Notes: a model not told the origin generated them from the sequence alone. Positions 11,839 through 23,195 are shown, numbered from the stretch's first letter. The stretch is DNA of 64,000 bases from Ailanthus altissimus (GCA_946807835.1 OX327686.1:19592001-19656000); one strand, 5' to 3'. Numbers and translations are program-made.

Positions 11839-12249
11839 TTTAGTTTAAAGGCAACTTTGAATTATCCTTTTAATTATTTATTTTTTCATTAAATCTTGCA
11901 TAAATTATTTTGGATAAGAAAAAAAACCTTACCCGTGGTCGTATTCTATTTTAAAAACTCTAATTTGTTATAAATTTGTATTTTTATTTTATTTTTTTTA
12001 GTTTCTGATATTAAAAAAAAAAGGAAAAACAAAGGAAAAAAATGGAAGCCAAAAAATTATTACAAATTCATCTTCATCTAATTTTTGAATTTTGATCTGT
12101 CTTTCAACAACTTTAAACCGACTTTGCCACATATATTGCTAGCATCAGTTTCTTAAGAATTTCTTCTTAAATCTTGTGACTTGTCTCGATTGCTTTTCAT
12201 ATTGAATTGCCACTTGAATCTTGATTGTTCTTGAATCTAATTAAAGAAT

Positions 12250-12495
12250 TACTACAAAAATGACATTCATTAACGATAAGTTAGCATCACTGAATGATTT
12301 CACTGACACTATTTTATAGTGTTAGTGTTGCTCCAATCAAAAATTTACTAACAACATATATGATATCAGTGAATTATTAATACTATAATATCAATAAATT
12401 ACTGACACTGTAGTATCACTGATTCTCTAATATCAGAGTATCAATAAATTACTGACACTATAGTATCAGTGAATAATTAACACCGTGGTATCAGA
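12250..12495. repeat. Left terminal and subterminal repeats of the CACTA-like element
   Basis: After the terminus come repeated words around TATCAGTGAATTA and AATTACTGACAC, for example near 12361, 12403, 12448 and 12462, in direct and inverted orientation. In CACTA transposons such subterminal repeats are the binding sites of the TNPA-type protein. From 12496 to 12778 the DNA is A/T-rich with no recognised content. Confidence 0.75.
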
Positions 12496-12778
12496 GATTT
12501 TGTTTTTAATTTAAATATTTTTTAATAATTTTAAATTTAAATTATTAGACTAGAATTTTAAATATATTTATAAACTACAAATTCATACATAAATAGCACA
12601 TATAAATAAATATTAAATATTTATTTATTTATAAATAAAACTACAATTGTCAAACCATCCAAACTATACAAAGTATTTCAAAACTAAATCTTAAAAGACT
12701 AAGATAGTTCCACATGAAAAAATAAGAAAAAGACATACTGTCAATCACATAGCCTTCTAAGTGCCTTTATGTGTTGTG

Positions 12779-13711
12779 CATTTTAATAACCTCCGCTGGA
12801 TCTTTTATTTGTCTGAATTTCATAGGTAGGAGCGTCACCCCAAGATTAACAAGTTTAACAGTAATTGCATCAATAATATCAGCCACTGCTTTAACATTTA
12901 TGTTGCTTGGCAATAAACTCAGACATTCCTTAACCTTCTAGATCTGCATCACATTAGAGCAATGGAAGATGAATTTCCATAACAATCATGAAAAAAAATC
13001 AAGAGATTATATTTACTAGGACTTCATTAAGGATTTAGCTTATAGCTCTATTGCAAACAAAATTTATGTAGCTGTAAGGTGAACTCAGCTTAAAAGATTA
13101 GTTTAAATGAATTTACATAATTTAGTGAGGACCCTGAATTTACATTAATTAGTATAAAAAGAAAATTGAACATAGATGGAAAATTTTAAAGAAGCAGAAC
13201 TTGGTGGCTTCATAAGATATTAAAATAATTAACAAAATTTAAAAATAGAAAAATAGAAAAGAAAAAACACAGATTTAGTTCATTCCTGAAGTAAACATCT
13301 CCAAATATCCCAAGCCATTGTAGAAAATAAGGCATCTATATTGCATACTCACCTCTGTGCAAGAAAGACTAGAAGCCAAGAAAAAATACTCTCTTGCAGT
13401 TTGGATAACTAGACTTTCTGCCCTTTCCGATGCTAAAGTAACTGAACTTGTACCCTTTAAATAATTCCTTGCAAGAGAAAATGTCCCAGCTTTCAGCAGT
13501 CCTCTGTAAAATTCTTTTAACATATATTCCAAGTCCAGAAAAGGAAATGCCTTCTCTTGCAGAGACTGCATATCATTCCACATATATGCCCAGCCGTTAT
13601 TGATTGTCCAGGCTGTCGTCGAACAAATTTTGATGGTATAAGATGAATAATTTTTTTTACACCTTTTCTATTAGCATAAACCTCTAGGAAGAAATTCATT
13701 GGCTTTGGAAC
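12779..13711 (-). pseudogene. Captured fragment of a MIP2/Sec39-like (NBAS family) gene, two exons
   Basis: Two exons with surviving splice signals are visible: 13711-13353 (acceptor TTTCAG, donor GTGAGT) and 12943-12779. The first encodes LSKFVRR-like and DMQSLQEKAFPFLDLEYML text, then FSLARNYLKGTSSV and AREYFFLASSLSC. The second reads VKECLSLLPSN, then ITVKLVNLGVTLLPM and FRQIKDPAEVIKM. This matches the Sec39 domain of plant MAG2-interacting protein 2, an ER tethering-complex subunit for Golgi-to-ER transport. The fragment has a frameshift near 13595 and a Trp codon turned to TAG at the start of the second exon. Both ends stop at intron or element boundaries, so it is a partial copy and not the host gene. 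Confidence 0.85.
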
Positions 13712-14631
13712 CTGAAAACTAATAAGTACTATTAAAATCTAGGTCTCTGACGATTAAATTTATGCAAGCACATGTCATAAAAGACATTCCGTTGTGCTAT
13801 CAGCTGTATTAATGGCTTTAATTATTGGTGATAGAAAATGTAGAATTTCCATTAAAAAAGTCATCTTCATAATGGCAAAATAGTTTGACAATTTATAATG
13901 ATCTTGAAATATCATGATGAAATAGCAATGATGCTTTCTAAGAGTTCATGCAACCATTTTCTAGAGGAAACGTGGTATAAACAATATATAAGTTGCTCAA
14001 CTCCTTTAACCATTTACAGATTCTCTTTCTAATCATTAAAAAGAAAAAGAAAAAAAAGCATGGAGTTTCTTGCTATTGAACTCCTAAAAATTATATAGTA
14101 TCAATTTGACCACTTACAAAAATTCTCCATGGTTAAGCAAGAATGGACCACCATACCAAATAGAAATTGAAAGTTTTCCACTCATGAAGCAATAAATATT
14201 AGGAGCAGTAGTATACCATACACTTTCTCTGCAATCTCTTTATACCTACTCCATCATATATTGTTGTGCAGAAATGCTACAAACCCCATATACATCCAAC
14301 TTTGCCTTGTTATACCCAATAATTGTACATAGGTAAGGAGCATATAGTTCAAAGGTCCTCATCACATCCAAAGTCAAGCAGGAATGGACAACAACACAAA
14401 ATAGAAGCTTCACTACCTTCTGCTACAAAAAATTCCTGAACAAGGAGATTCCAACAATTCCTAAATATTTTCATCTAACCAACTCAAGAAATATTCTTTA
14501 CCTTGACAGTAATCCACTCAACAACACAACTGCATCACCATTTATTGAGAAACACTACTATATATATGCACCCATATCCCATAAGAAAATTTTGACTTCA
14601 ATGATAGAAACTTATAAAGAACCAATATTAA
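13712..14631. other. Non-coding interior of the CACTA-like element
   Basis: No open frame on either strand was recognised. It probably contains captured intron sequence, since it is flanked by captured exons on the - strand and has ordinary intron-like A/T composition. Confidence 0.4.
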
Positions 14632-14781
14632 CTTATGAATAGATATAAACATGATAAAGATACCAAGCATAAAATTTATAGTTAAAGTATGACCAAACAG
14701 TACAGCAGATACAATTCCAGTAAATATTGTTGCAATAGTTGATGAGTACTTCTTCAAATTGTATTTGCAAGCATCATGCAA
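14632..14781 (-). pseudogene. Captured exon of a nucleotide-sugar (CMP-sialic acid-like) transporter gene
   Basis: The frame reads [18 protein letters not shown], then [18 protein letters not shown] and ISIHK. This closely resembles the last membrane segments of plant nucleotide-sugar transporters of the CMP-sialic acid transporter-like group, Golgi antiporters with ten membrane helices. Only about 50 residues are present and upstream exons were not found. The hydrophobic frame continues to 14542 but is no longer family-like. It is a fragment without a start and cannot make a transporter. Confidence 0.7.
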
Positions 14782-15411
14782 AACTTAAACAATGATGTAA
14801 CTTTTTTAAATGTCAAACAAAATGATAATACGACATTAGAACTAATGGTACATCAGATAAGGAATGCTTCCCAATGTTATAGTTAATAAATCTTGGCAAG
14901 CCACAAGCAATTTCTTAATATTTCTTGTAGAGTAAAAGATTAGTTTAAATGTTTTCACAAAATATAAAAAAAAAAAACATAACTGAAGAAAACGTATGGC
15001 ACTTTTGCAGTTTACAAACTCTAGTTTCCTGATTTATGACTATATGACACTTTTTTAAAAATTTATTGGATTCACATCTCTTTAGATGTACAAGCATAGC
15101 AGCATAACTGACAAGAGGCATTGTTTGTAAAATAATTTATTATAACCACAAACGATTCATAGTTAGATATTTATTAGAAAGCATGTCAATTAACATAAAT
15201 AAAACAGAATTAATATCTAATAGAATAATCTTAAGAAGAAAATTGAATAGCAATTAAGGTCAGGACTGACTAAAATTTTCGTGACCAGTATTTTAGCAAA
15301 CTTCAATACCAAATATATGCTAGAAAAACATCATTCGTTCTGCTTCTTCCTAAGGAAGCAAAGGCTACCCAACATCTCCAATTTCTTACAGTACAAAGAA
15401 AAACAACTTAC
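14782..15411. other. Non-coding interior of the CACTA-like element
   Basis: It is A/T-rich and intron-like, without a supported frame, between two captured exons on the - strand. Confidence 0.4.
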
Positions 15412-15689
15412 TTCACCCTACTAGCATTGACATCATGGTAAGAACAATTAGCCCACAACTGAGGAATAAAATCTTAAGCTGTGAAAGACAGAATGGCAAT
15501 ATGAAAAGATGTAATAACATCAAGAAGCCGAGACTAGTTAGGAAAATATCGAGAGACAATAACACGAACCTCATGAATGACTTCAATATGGGCAACATGA
15601 TTGACCAATAGTTATATGCAAATATGTGTCTAATTTGTAGGCTATATTGCTTCAACACTTCGCTTCATTATTGCATTGCCAGCATAAAC
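15412..15689 (-). pseudogene. Captured exon of an unrecognised plant gene
   Basis: The segment has a strong acceptor (TTTTGTCTTGCAG) before 15689 and a perfect donor (GTAAGT) after 15412, giving an exon of 278 bases. In one frame it reads HVAHIEVIHEVRVIVSRYFP, then SRLLDVITSFHIAILSF and DFIPQLWANCSYHDVNAS, broken by five stops (TAG/TAA). All but the last are readily explained by CAG or CAA losing a C. An alternative frame is open for 81 codons (15658-15413) but is a bland hydrophobic string. I do not recognise the family. It lies between the transporter-like and rhomboid-like pieces and may come from a fourth donor gene. Confidence 0.5.
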
Positions 15690-15935
15690 CTGCAAGACAA
15701 AACATAATCATATCCCAAAGAGAATTTAAGCAACGGAAGGTTGAATCAATGAAGACTTTGTAGTTATATACTCCAGTATTTCTAGAATATGCGATATAAA
15801 ATCTAACTTATACTTCAGTGCAAAATCTCAACAGCTAAACAAAAAAAAATTAAATAACATAACAATAAAGGCAAAAACAACAAGAAATAACCCAAAAAAA
15901 AAAAATGAAACGGCTATAAAAGAATTAGTGATTAC

Positions 15936-16243
15936 GTGGGAGATGAGGGACCGAAAAGAGGATTCTTTCTTAAGGGATCAAACGAGAACCTACCTAAGAA
16001 CCTCAAAACGCACTTGCCCTTGAACACATGCTTAGGGGAGTTGTTGATGAACATGATAATAATGAAAATAGCAACATTAGCCACCACAAACATGGGAACA
16101 ATCCCTAAAGTCCATTGGGTCTGTGTATCTTCGATCAGACACGATGATGATGTCGCATAATTGATGTCATTGTTGTTATTGCTATGATTGTTGCTGGTTC
16201 TGTTCTTGTTCGCTACTCCCCTCTTTATGTCTTCCCCAGGCAT
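15936..16243 (-). pseudogene. Captured first exon of a rhomboid-like intramembrane protease gene
   Basis: From ATG 16243 the frame gives [10 protein letters not shown], an Asn/Ser-rich stretch, then [19 protein letters not shown] (first membrane helix) and [20 protein letters not shown], ending PSSPT at a donor-like GTAATC. This order matches the N-terminus of plant RBL-type rhomboid proteases, which act in Golgi or plasma membranes. The catalytic Ser and His lie in later exons that are absent. The frame is fully open, upstream as well to 16336, so this is the best preserved of the captured pieces. Confidence 0.8.
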
Positions 16244-16561
16244 CTTTGCTTTAATTTCGAAGAAGAAATCGTCCCACAGAGTGCCGACGCCCGTACGATG
16301 GAAGAAATTGGCTACTTCCCCTACAGCCACGTGCAATATATCCCAAGTTCCTGGCGGTGACGAGACTTGAGATTGACACTATGGGCTTCCTCAGCTTGAT
16401 CCCTGCTTGCACACGCATCCATTATCTACAGTACAAATGGTCGACTATGGCGAGCTGTACATGAACCAAACCTTAATAACAACAAGAAGTTAGAAAATTC
16501 CCCAAATAGAAACTAAATTAAGAGAAATTAGACTATTAAAATCTTGTTTAGCGGTTAGTAC

Positions 16562-16700
16562 CTTAGTTTCTTAGAAGCAAATGCATGGTCGATGCTTCTG
16601 AAGTTCTCTTCAAGAGTTGAGTGAGTCATTTGGTGAGTCGATCTAGATGTAATCTTCTCCGCGGCTATTTTTTGTGAGAGAGAGGGCTTAGGGTTAGACA
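16562..16700 (-). other. Possible captured promoter-proximal first exon
   Basis: On the - strand a pyrimidine-rich leader (TCTCTCTCACAAAAAATAGCC-like, near 16685-16665) leads to ATG 16629 and 22 codons (MTHSTLEENFRSIDHAF...) ending at a donor-like GTACTAAC. An acceptor-like TGTACAG and another short frame follow near 16445-16380. The leader, ATG and donor arrangement suggests the 5' end of a captured gene that could drive a chimeric transcript across the downstream fragments. The family is unknown. Confidence 0.35.
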
Positions 16701-16869
16701 CAGAGGAGTTTAGACTAAGAATTTAGAAATGTATTTTGGCTTCTCTTTTTTATTGCTTTCTAAAACGGCAGCGCATTGGGCATTTCATTAATTCTAGAGT
16801 AACGTTCCTAAAACACTGCTGTTTTGGAAAGAAATATTAATTTTATAATCAAATATTAAATAATTATTT

Positions 16870-17083
16870 TTAATCAAAGTTATGTCGTTTTATATTTATT
16901 GATATTGTAGTATCATTAATTTACTGATACTTCATCTTTCTAATATTATGATATTAATAATTTATTGATATCTTATATTTTTAATACTATAGTATCAGTA
17001 ATTTGTTGACACTTTGATTAACTGATACCATTTAAAAAAGTGTTAACACTATAGTATCAATGAAACCTATTTTTATACTAGTG
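16870..17083. repeat. Right terminal and subterminal repeats of the CACTA-like element
   Basis: It carries repeated TGATACT, ATAGTATCA and AGTATCATTAATTTACTGA-type words in both orientations. It ends ATTTTTATACTAGTG, the complement of a CACTA terminus. Together with 12250-12495 it defines the element. Confidence 0.75.
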
Positions 17084-17245
17084 AGGATAAAAAGAAAACA
17101 CACAAGTGGAAAGAGGAGAGTGGTAAGAACATAAGAGGGTAAAAGATGTTTGAGTGCTAAACACAAGAGTGAGTGAGTTTTCTTGAGTAAAACACTTCGA
17201 AGGAGTGTTTGTGAGGCATTAATTGTGTTTTTGCAGATTCTAAAC

Positions 17246-20200
17246 ATGTTACATAATTAAAAAAAAAACTCAACTGAAGAGATACAACAACCAACCAATC
17301 TTAACCTACAGCTGCAAGCGTTATTGGGTGAGATGAGGTGGATGATGATCACCGAATTAGAGTAAATTCATGAGATGATGAACAAGTTGGAAAATAGGGG
17401 GCAGCATCAAAACGCTCCTGTTGGACAACCACCTAGGTGAGTGCAACCAGAGGTACAATGGGAGATGTTAAAGATGAAGAGGATTTGGATGAGCTAGATG
17501 AATCACCAATGAACTAAGGTAGCTTTGGGCATAGATATGGAGGTATAGGTTCTAAGAGGGGAAGACCTAGGCGGGATGACAACTTGGGAGGCATTAAGGT
17601 GAATATTTCATCCTTCTAAGGTAAAAATGACCCCAAGGCATATATGGAATGAGAGATGAAGATAGATATGATCTTTAATTGTAACAACTACTCTGAGGCC
17701 TAAAAGGTAAAACTGGCTGCAATTGAATTCACTAACTATGTTGTTGTTTGGTTGGATCAATTATTGAAGGAAAGAAAGAGAAATCACGAACGACCTATTA
17801 AGACATGGAACGAGATGAAGGCCATCACGAGAAGGTGCTTGATTCCTAGTTACTACTATAGAGAGTTGCATAACAAGTTGCAACATCTAACTCAAGGATT
17901 CAAGAGCGTTGATGAATATTACAAAGAGATGGAAGTTGGTATAATCTAAGCGAATGTAGAGGAGGATAGAGAAGCCACTATAGCTAAGTTCTTACATGGC
18001 TTAAACTAAGAGATAGCGGACGTGGTGGACATGTAGCATTATGTAGAGTTGACAGATATGTAACATTATGTGGAGTTGACAGATATGGTGCATTAAGCCA
18101 TTAAATTTGAGCAGCAATTTAAGTGAAGGGACATAGTTAGAAAGGGATCAAGCATGGCTGCCATAAACTCATAGAGTCCAACCTCTAAAAGAGATGAATT
18201 TCCATTAACTAAGCTTAAGTGCGAATAATCTAAGGATGCCAAACAAGCTTCGAAGTTGAAATAAGGTAAATCTGAATCCACAACTTCTAGAAATTGGGAC
18301 ATTAAGTGCTTCAATGCCAAGGTAATGGATATATAGCTAGCCAATGTCCAAATAAAAGGGTGATGGTAATCAACACTCAACGGGAGATTGAGTTAGAAGA
18401 TGAGCAAGAAGACGAAGTAAATGACATGCCACCTCTTGAAGACGACTATGAAGGGCAATATGCAATGGAAGGATAATCATTGGTGGCAAGGCAAGCTCTT
18501 AGCGTACAAGTTAAGGAAGAAGAAAATAATCAGTGGGAAAACTTGTTCTATACTCAATGTTTCATGAACAACAAAGCTTACAGCGTTATAGTTGATGGTG
18601 GGAGTTACACCAATATTTTCAGGATCGAATTAGTCGAGAAATTGACGTTACCTATCTTAAAATATCCACGACCATACTGACTTCAATGGCTAAACAATTG
18701 TGGAGAAGTCAAGGTAACAAAATAAGTGTTGGTGGCATTTTCCATTGGCAAGTACGAGGATGAGGTGCTTTGCAATGTGGTACCTATACACGCATGTCAC
18801 ATACTATTAGGATGACCATGACAGTTTGATCAGAGTCACGCATGATGGTTACACTAACAGGTACTCTTTTATCATAAAAAAGAAGCCTATAACACTTGCA
18901 CCATTGGCTCCAAAATAAATTCTCGAAGACCAACTCAGGATGCAAAATGCGAGTGAAAAAAGAAAAAAAAATGAGAGAGAAGCCAAAGTTGGGAGAAAAG
19001 AAAAGGCGAGGAGAGAAAAAGAGATAGACAAAAGCATAAAAGAGGGTGAGAGGGAAAATGAGAGAGCTGCAGCCTTGGTGAGTGCAAGAGAGGAAAATAT
19101 AACTACATTGCAAAACAATGTGAGATCAAGAGAGCTTTATTTTCACAACAACTCTTTATAGTACTTATGTATAAGTAGTCCATTTTTTGTATTAACGATC
19201 ATACCGAATCTTTGTCAAGTAGCATTATTTCTCTTTTGTAAGAATTTGATGATGTCTTTCCCGATGAGGTACCTCCAAGCTTAACTCAAATTCGAGGAAT
19301 TAAAAATCAAATTGATTTCATACTGGTGCAACAATTCCAAACTGACCCGCCTATAGAAGTAATCCTGAGGAGACAAAGGAACTTCAATGGCAGGTTAACA
19401 AGCTAATGGAAAAAGGGGTATGTTAGAGAGAGTATGGATCTTGTGCGATTCTAGTGCTACTAATGCTTAAGAAGGATAGGACATAGAGGATATGTGTTAA
19501 CTGTCGAGCCATCAATAACACACTGTAAAGTATCGTCATCCTATTCCTAGATTAAATGATATGTTAGATAAACTATATGGATCTAGTGTGTTTTCTAAGA
19601 GTGACCTCAAGAATGGATACCATTAGATTAGGATAAAAGAAGGTGATGAGTGAAAAATTGCATTTAAAATAAAATATGGTTTGTATGAGTGGCAAGTTAT
19701 GCTTTTTGGATTAACTAATACACCTAGTACTTTCATGAGATTATAAACTATATTTTGCGTGCTTTCATTGGCAAATTTGTAGTTGTCTACTTTGATGATA
19801 TCCTGATCTACAGCAAAAACCTGGATGATCACGTTGAACACTTAAAACTTATTTTAGAAGTTTTAAGGAAAGAAATGTTATTTGCTAACCTTAAGAAATG
19901 TACCTTTTACACGGATAAACTAGCGTTTCTTGATTTTGTTGTAAGGTCTAAAGTTATTGGGGTTAACAAAGAAAAGGTAAAGGCAATTTAAGATAGGCCA
20001 ACGCCTACTTCAGTGACTCAGGTAAAACGCTTCCATGGCTTGGCTAGTTTTTACCAATGCTTTGTTAGAGATTTCAATAGCATAGCCACACTTATAACCG
20101 AAGTCAATATGAAGAACGTTCCTTTTAAGTGGGAAAAGGAGTAAGAAAAAGCACTCAAGCTCATCAAAGACAAATTGACTTATGCATATTTACTTGTTTG

Positions 20201-21861
20201 ATCTAACTCCATTAAAAAATTCAAAATTGAGTCTGATGCTTCAGGTATAGGTATCAGAAGAGTGTTGATGCAAGAGGGAAGACTGGTTGCATACTTTAGT
20301 GAGAAATTGAATGGGCTAGTCCTAAAATATTCTACTTACGACAAAGAATTGTATGCATTAATTCAAACTGTAGAGACTTGGTAACACCACCTATGGCCAA
20401 AAGAGTTTGTTATTTATACGGATTACTAATCTTTAAAGCATTTAAAAGGGCAGCATAAGTTGAGTAGACGACATGCCTATTGGGTAGAGTTCATTGAAAC
20501 ATTTTCCTATGTGATGGAATATAAACAAGGTAATGAAAACATAGTTGCTGATGCATTATCACGCAGGTACATTTTACTTTTAACCCTTGATGTTAAATTG
20601 CTTGAATTTGATTACATTAAGGAATTATATGCAAACGATTTTGATTTTGGTGATTTGTTTAAAATTTGCACTAAAAGAGCAAGCGGGAAGTTCTATCTAC
20701 ATGATGGTTTTCTGTTTTGAGAAAATAAATTGTGTATTCCATATTCATTCTTACATGAGTTACTTATTCATGAAGCATATGGTGGTGTTTTGATGGGTCA
20801 ATTTGGGGTAGTAAAGACTTTAGGAGTATTGCATGAGCATTTATTTTGGTCACATATAAAGTGACGTAGAGAGAATTTTGTGAGATGCATCACTTGCAGG
20901 CAAGTTAAGTCTAGCCATCAACCAAATGAGTTGTACACACCCGTCTCTATTCCTAGTGCACCTTAGGTCGATGTCTCTATGAATTTTATTTTGGGCTTAC
21001 CTAGGACTAAGAAGATGACGAGACTCAGTTTTTATGGTTGTTGATAGGTTCTCTAAGGTGGCACATTTTATTGCATGCTATAAAACTGATGATGCATCAC
21101 ATATAGGCAATTTATTTTTCAAAGAGATTGTTAGGGTGCATGGCATGCTCGGGACTATTGTTTCTGATCGAGATGCGTGGTTCTTGAGCTATTTCTAAAA
21201 AACTTTGTGGGAAAAGTTGGGAACTATGTTGTTGTTCTCTACTACATGTCACCCACAAATGGATGGTCAAACTAAAGTAGTAAATAAGACTTTTTATCTA
21301 CTTTTTTGTATGCGATCATATAAAAAAATTTAAAAACATAGGAAGATTGTTTGTCGCATATTGAATTTGCTTGTAATTGTTGTGTTTATTCTGCAACTAA
21401 GTTTTTACCGTTTGAGATTGTCTATGAGTTTAATCCATTGACTATTTTGGATTTAACTCTTCTAACTTTGAGTGAATGAGTTAACTTAGATGGCAAAAAG
21501 AAAACTGATTTTATTAAGCAGATTCATGAGAAAAGCAAAACAAAACATAGAACGACGGACATAGCAATATGCCAAGCAAGCTAATAAGGGACGTAAGAAG
21601 GTTGTCTTTGAACCAGGAGATTGGGTTTGGTTGTATATGAGAAAGGACCGCTTTCCCGAACAAAGACGTTCTAAACTCCTTCCTAGGGGTGATGGGGCCT
21701 TTTCAAGTATTAGAACGCATCAATCACAATGTTTACAAAACTAAATTACCTGTTGAGTATAGTGTTAGTGCATGCTTTAATGTTTCTGACTTATCTCCTT
21801 TTGATGTAGGTGATGATGCAAACGAAGATTTAAGGACAAATCTTCTTCAAGAGGGGGAGAA
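17246..21861 (+). pseudogene. gag-pol remnant of gypsy element A
   Basis: Gag starts near ATG 17246 and its capsid-type motif is clearest at 17752-17949 (YYYRELHNKLQHLTQG). The zinc knuckle near 18310 is degraded. A retroviral-type protease site (IVDGGSYTN) lies near 18590, followed by a Lys/Glu-rich linker (18940-19110). The reverse transcriptase (19300-19990) keeps YFDDILIYSK. RNase H (about 20220-20570) keeps ESDASG and ends at VADALSRR. Integrase (20740-21650) keeps the zinc-binding CITCRQ region. No chromodomain is seen at the end. Dozens of stops and shifts show it is long dead. Many reading-frame pieces here are parts of this one polyprotein. Confidence 0.9.
21851..21861 (+). other. 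Polypurine tract of element A
   Basis: GAGGGGGAGAA sits immediately before TGATGAAAATG, the start of the 3' LTR, where plus-strand priming would occur. The same arrangement recurs in elements B and C. Confidence 0.85.
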
Positions 21862-22765
21862 TGATGAAAATGACACTGCACAGCCTATACGTATATAAGA
21901 GAAAGAACTCACACGTGGGTTTGAATGGACACATGGGACACGTAGACTTAGAGGGGCTCAAGTCCAGTAATGACATGATCCATTAAATTTGCCAAATGGG
22001 CTAATCATAATACTTAATGCCAAGCAATTTAAAGAAGTATTTAATGGACTGATTCAATAAGTTTGTGAGATGGCAAACACATGGAGGCTTGACATAAGCC
22101 CAAACCTTTTAAATAAGTCCAAATCAGATTCAAGAAAACCTAATCACTTTGATTAAGGCAAATTTTTTGAAGATTTGATTCTAGAAGGCCAGCAAATTAC
22201 TTTTACTTCAAATTCAAGAATTAAGAACATATTGGTTGAATTAATAGAGATTATGTTTGAATTTTATAATTACAATTATTATGTTAGTTGTAATTATGGA
22301 CTTTTGGATATGTGGGCTATAAGTTTGTTGTGATATATTTGAATTTTGTTGTGTTAGTTATAATTGTAGAGTTTTGAGTAAGACGGTACCTGTAAGTTTA
22401 AACTTTGAGTGAGAAGATAATTGTAAGTTTGAAATTTATATTTGAAAGTTGTAACTTGACATCCTATATGATCTCTATAAATACCATGGGGATTGAGAGT
22501 GGGGACAGAATTCAGAAAATAAAATTTGAGATTTTTTTGTGTTCTTCTTTCATTCTTGAAAGGATTTAAACTTATCAAGATTATTCTTATGGCTTTCAAA
22601 CAACCAGACTTATTACCTTGATTCTTGAGTGTCCTTGGGTTTCTTGGTGTCGTGTCTTTAATAACTCAAGGGTCAAGTTTCATTAAACTTGCGTTTTGAA
22701 GATCTAGAGTTCGATTTCACATTTTGGTGTTGTGTTTTGTCACATCGTTGGCGAGGTTCATATCA
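21862..22765 (+). repeat. 3' LTR of gypsy element A
   Basis: It starts TGATGAAAATG after the polypurine tract and ends CATATCA. It matches 10900-11824. It has a TATA box (22476-22483) that the 5' LTR has lost. The next base begins a truncated LTR of element B. Confidence 0.9.
22476..22483 (+). promoter_or_regulatory. TATA box in the 3' LTR of element A
   Basis: TATAAATA, followed by CCATGGGG, occupies the same relative LTR position as the TATA boxes of elements C and E. It is the likely LTR promoter core. Confidence 0.6.
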
Positions 22766-23193
22766 ACAAAAATATAGAAATATTTATTTTCTTAATATGC
22801 TTGTTATTTATTTTCTATTTTTGTGATGAATTCCAACTATGAACTAAGGTTTGATTTATTTTTTCCTTTTATGCTCTTAGTAAATTTGGCTATATAAGGC
22901 CCTATAACCTAAGAAAAATTCAGAGTTTTAAGATTAATATTAGTGAGAGTTTCCTCTTGATTCTATAGAGAACTTTTTAGAACTTATTAAGATTACATCT
23001 TATTGCATTTGTCCTTGACTTATCACTCACAATTTTTCTTGAGTGTAGCTTCTATCCTAATTTCTTATCTATTTATAGAAAATGGGTCAAGATCATTATT
23101 TTTGTTTATTTTGTTAATTTGAATTGAAACAATCATTGGCAATGGAACCTCATAGAATGTTAGGTCTTATTTTTCTTTGTGAGGTTCACATAA
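22766..23193 (+). repeat. Truncated 5' LTR of gypsy element B
   Basis: It matches the 3' half of the LTRs at 46130-46579 and 58490-58886, including GTTTCCTTAATATG-like, TATATAAGGCCCT and GTGAGGTTCACAT words. The 5' half is missing where element A ends, and it was not found left of element A. Confidence 0.85.
22891..22898 (+). promoter_or_regulatory. TATA box in the 5' LTR remnant of element B
   Basis: TATATAAG followed by GCCCTATAACC. The same box is kept at 46260-46267 in the 3' LTR of B, which supports it as the LTR promoter core. Confidence 0.55.
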
Positions 23194-23195
23194 AT

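Larger units (their letters stand above)
12250..17083. mobile_element. Non-autonomous CACTA-like transposon with captured host gene fragments
   Basis: The right end, read inward, is CACTAGTATAAAAATAGG. The left end is TACTACAAAAATGAC, differing from CACTA by its first base. Both ends are followed by arrays of an ACTATAGTATCAGT-type motif in both orientations, the subterminal pattern typical of CACTA transposons. The insertion interrupts the leader of element A: left and right flanks line up with the uninterrupted leaders near 37610 and 51300. No TNP1/TNP2-like transposase is visible. Instead the interior holds pieces of at least three unrelated plant genes, all on the - strand. The 3-bp target duplication expected for CACTA elements is not clear (AAT left, AGG right). 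Confidence 0.8.
10900..22765 (+). mobile_element. Ty3/gypsy LTR retrotransposon A, with nested CACTA-like element
   Basis: The two LTRs (about 10900-11824 and 21862-22765) match throughout and end in TATCA. A tRNA-iMet primer-binding site follows the left one and a polypurine tract precedes the right one. Between them lie gag, protease, reverse transcriptase, RNase H and integrase remnants in Ty3/gypsy order. Without the nested 4.8-kb insertion the element would be about 7 kb. No target duplication is found: the right flank is the interior of another retrotransposon's LTR, and the left edge is blurred (10900 is an estimate). Confidence 0.9.

Noticed and set aside
12779..13711. Genuine MIP2/Sec39 host gene
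   Set aside because: Only two exons of the expected long gene are present. They carry a frameshift and a stop, and both ends stop within a transposon that also holds unrelated gene pieces.
15936..16370. Two + strand frames of 60-74 codons
   Set aside because: Antisense to the rhomboid-like exon and show no motif.
18784..19118. Hydrophobic, Phe/Ser-rich - strand frames that look like membrane proteins
   Set aside because: They are the reverse complement of the Lys/Glu-rich linker of element A. The same artefact occurs at 41436-41624 opposite element C.
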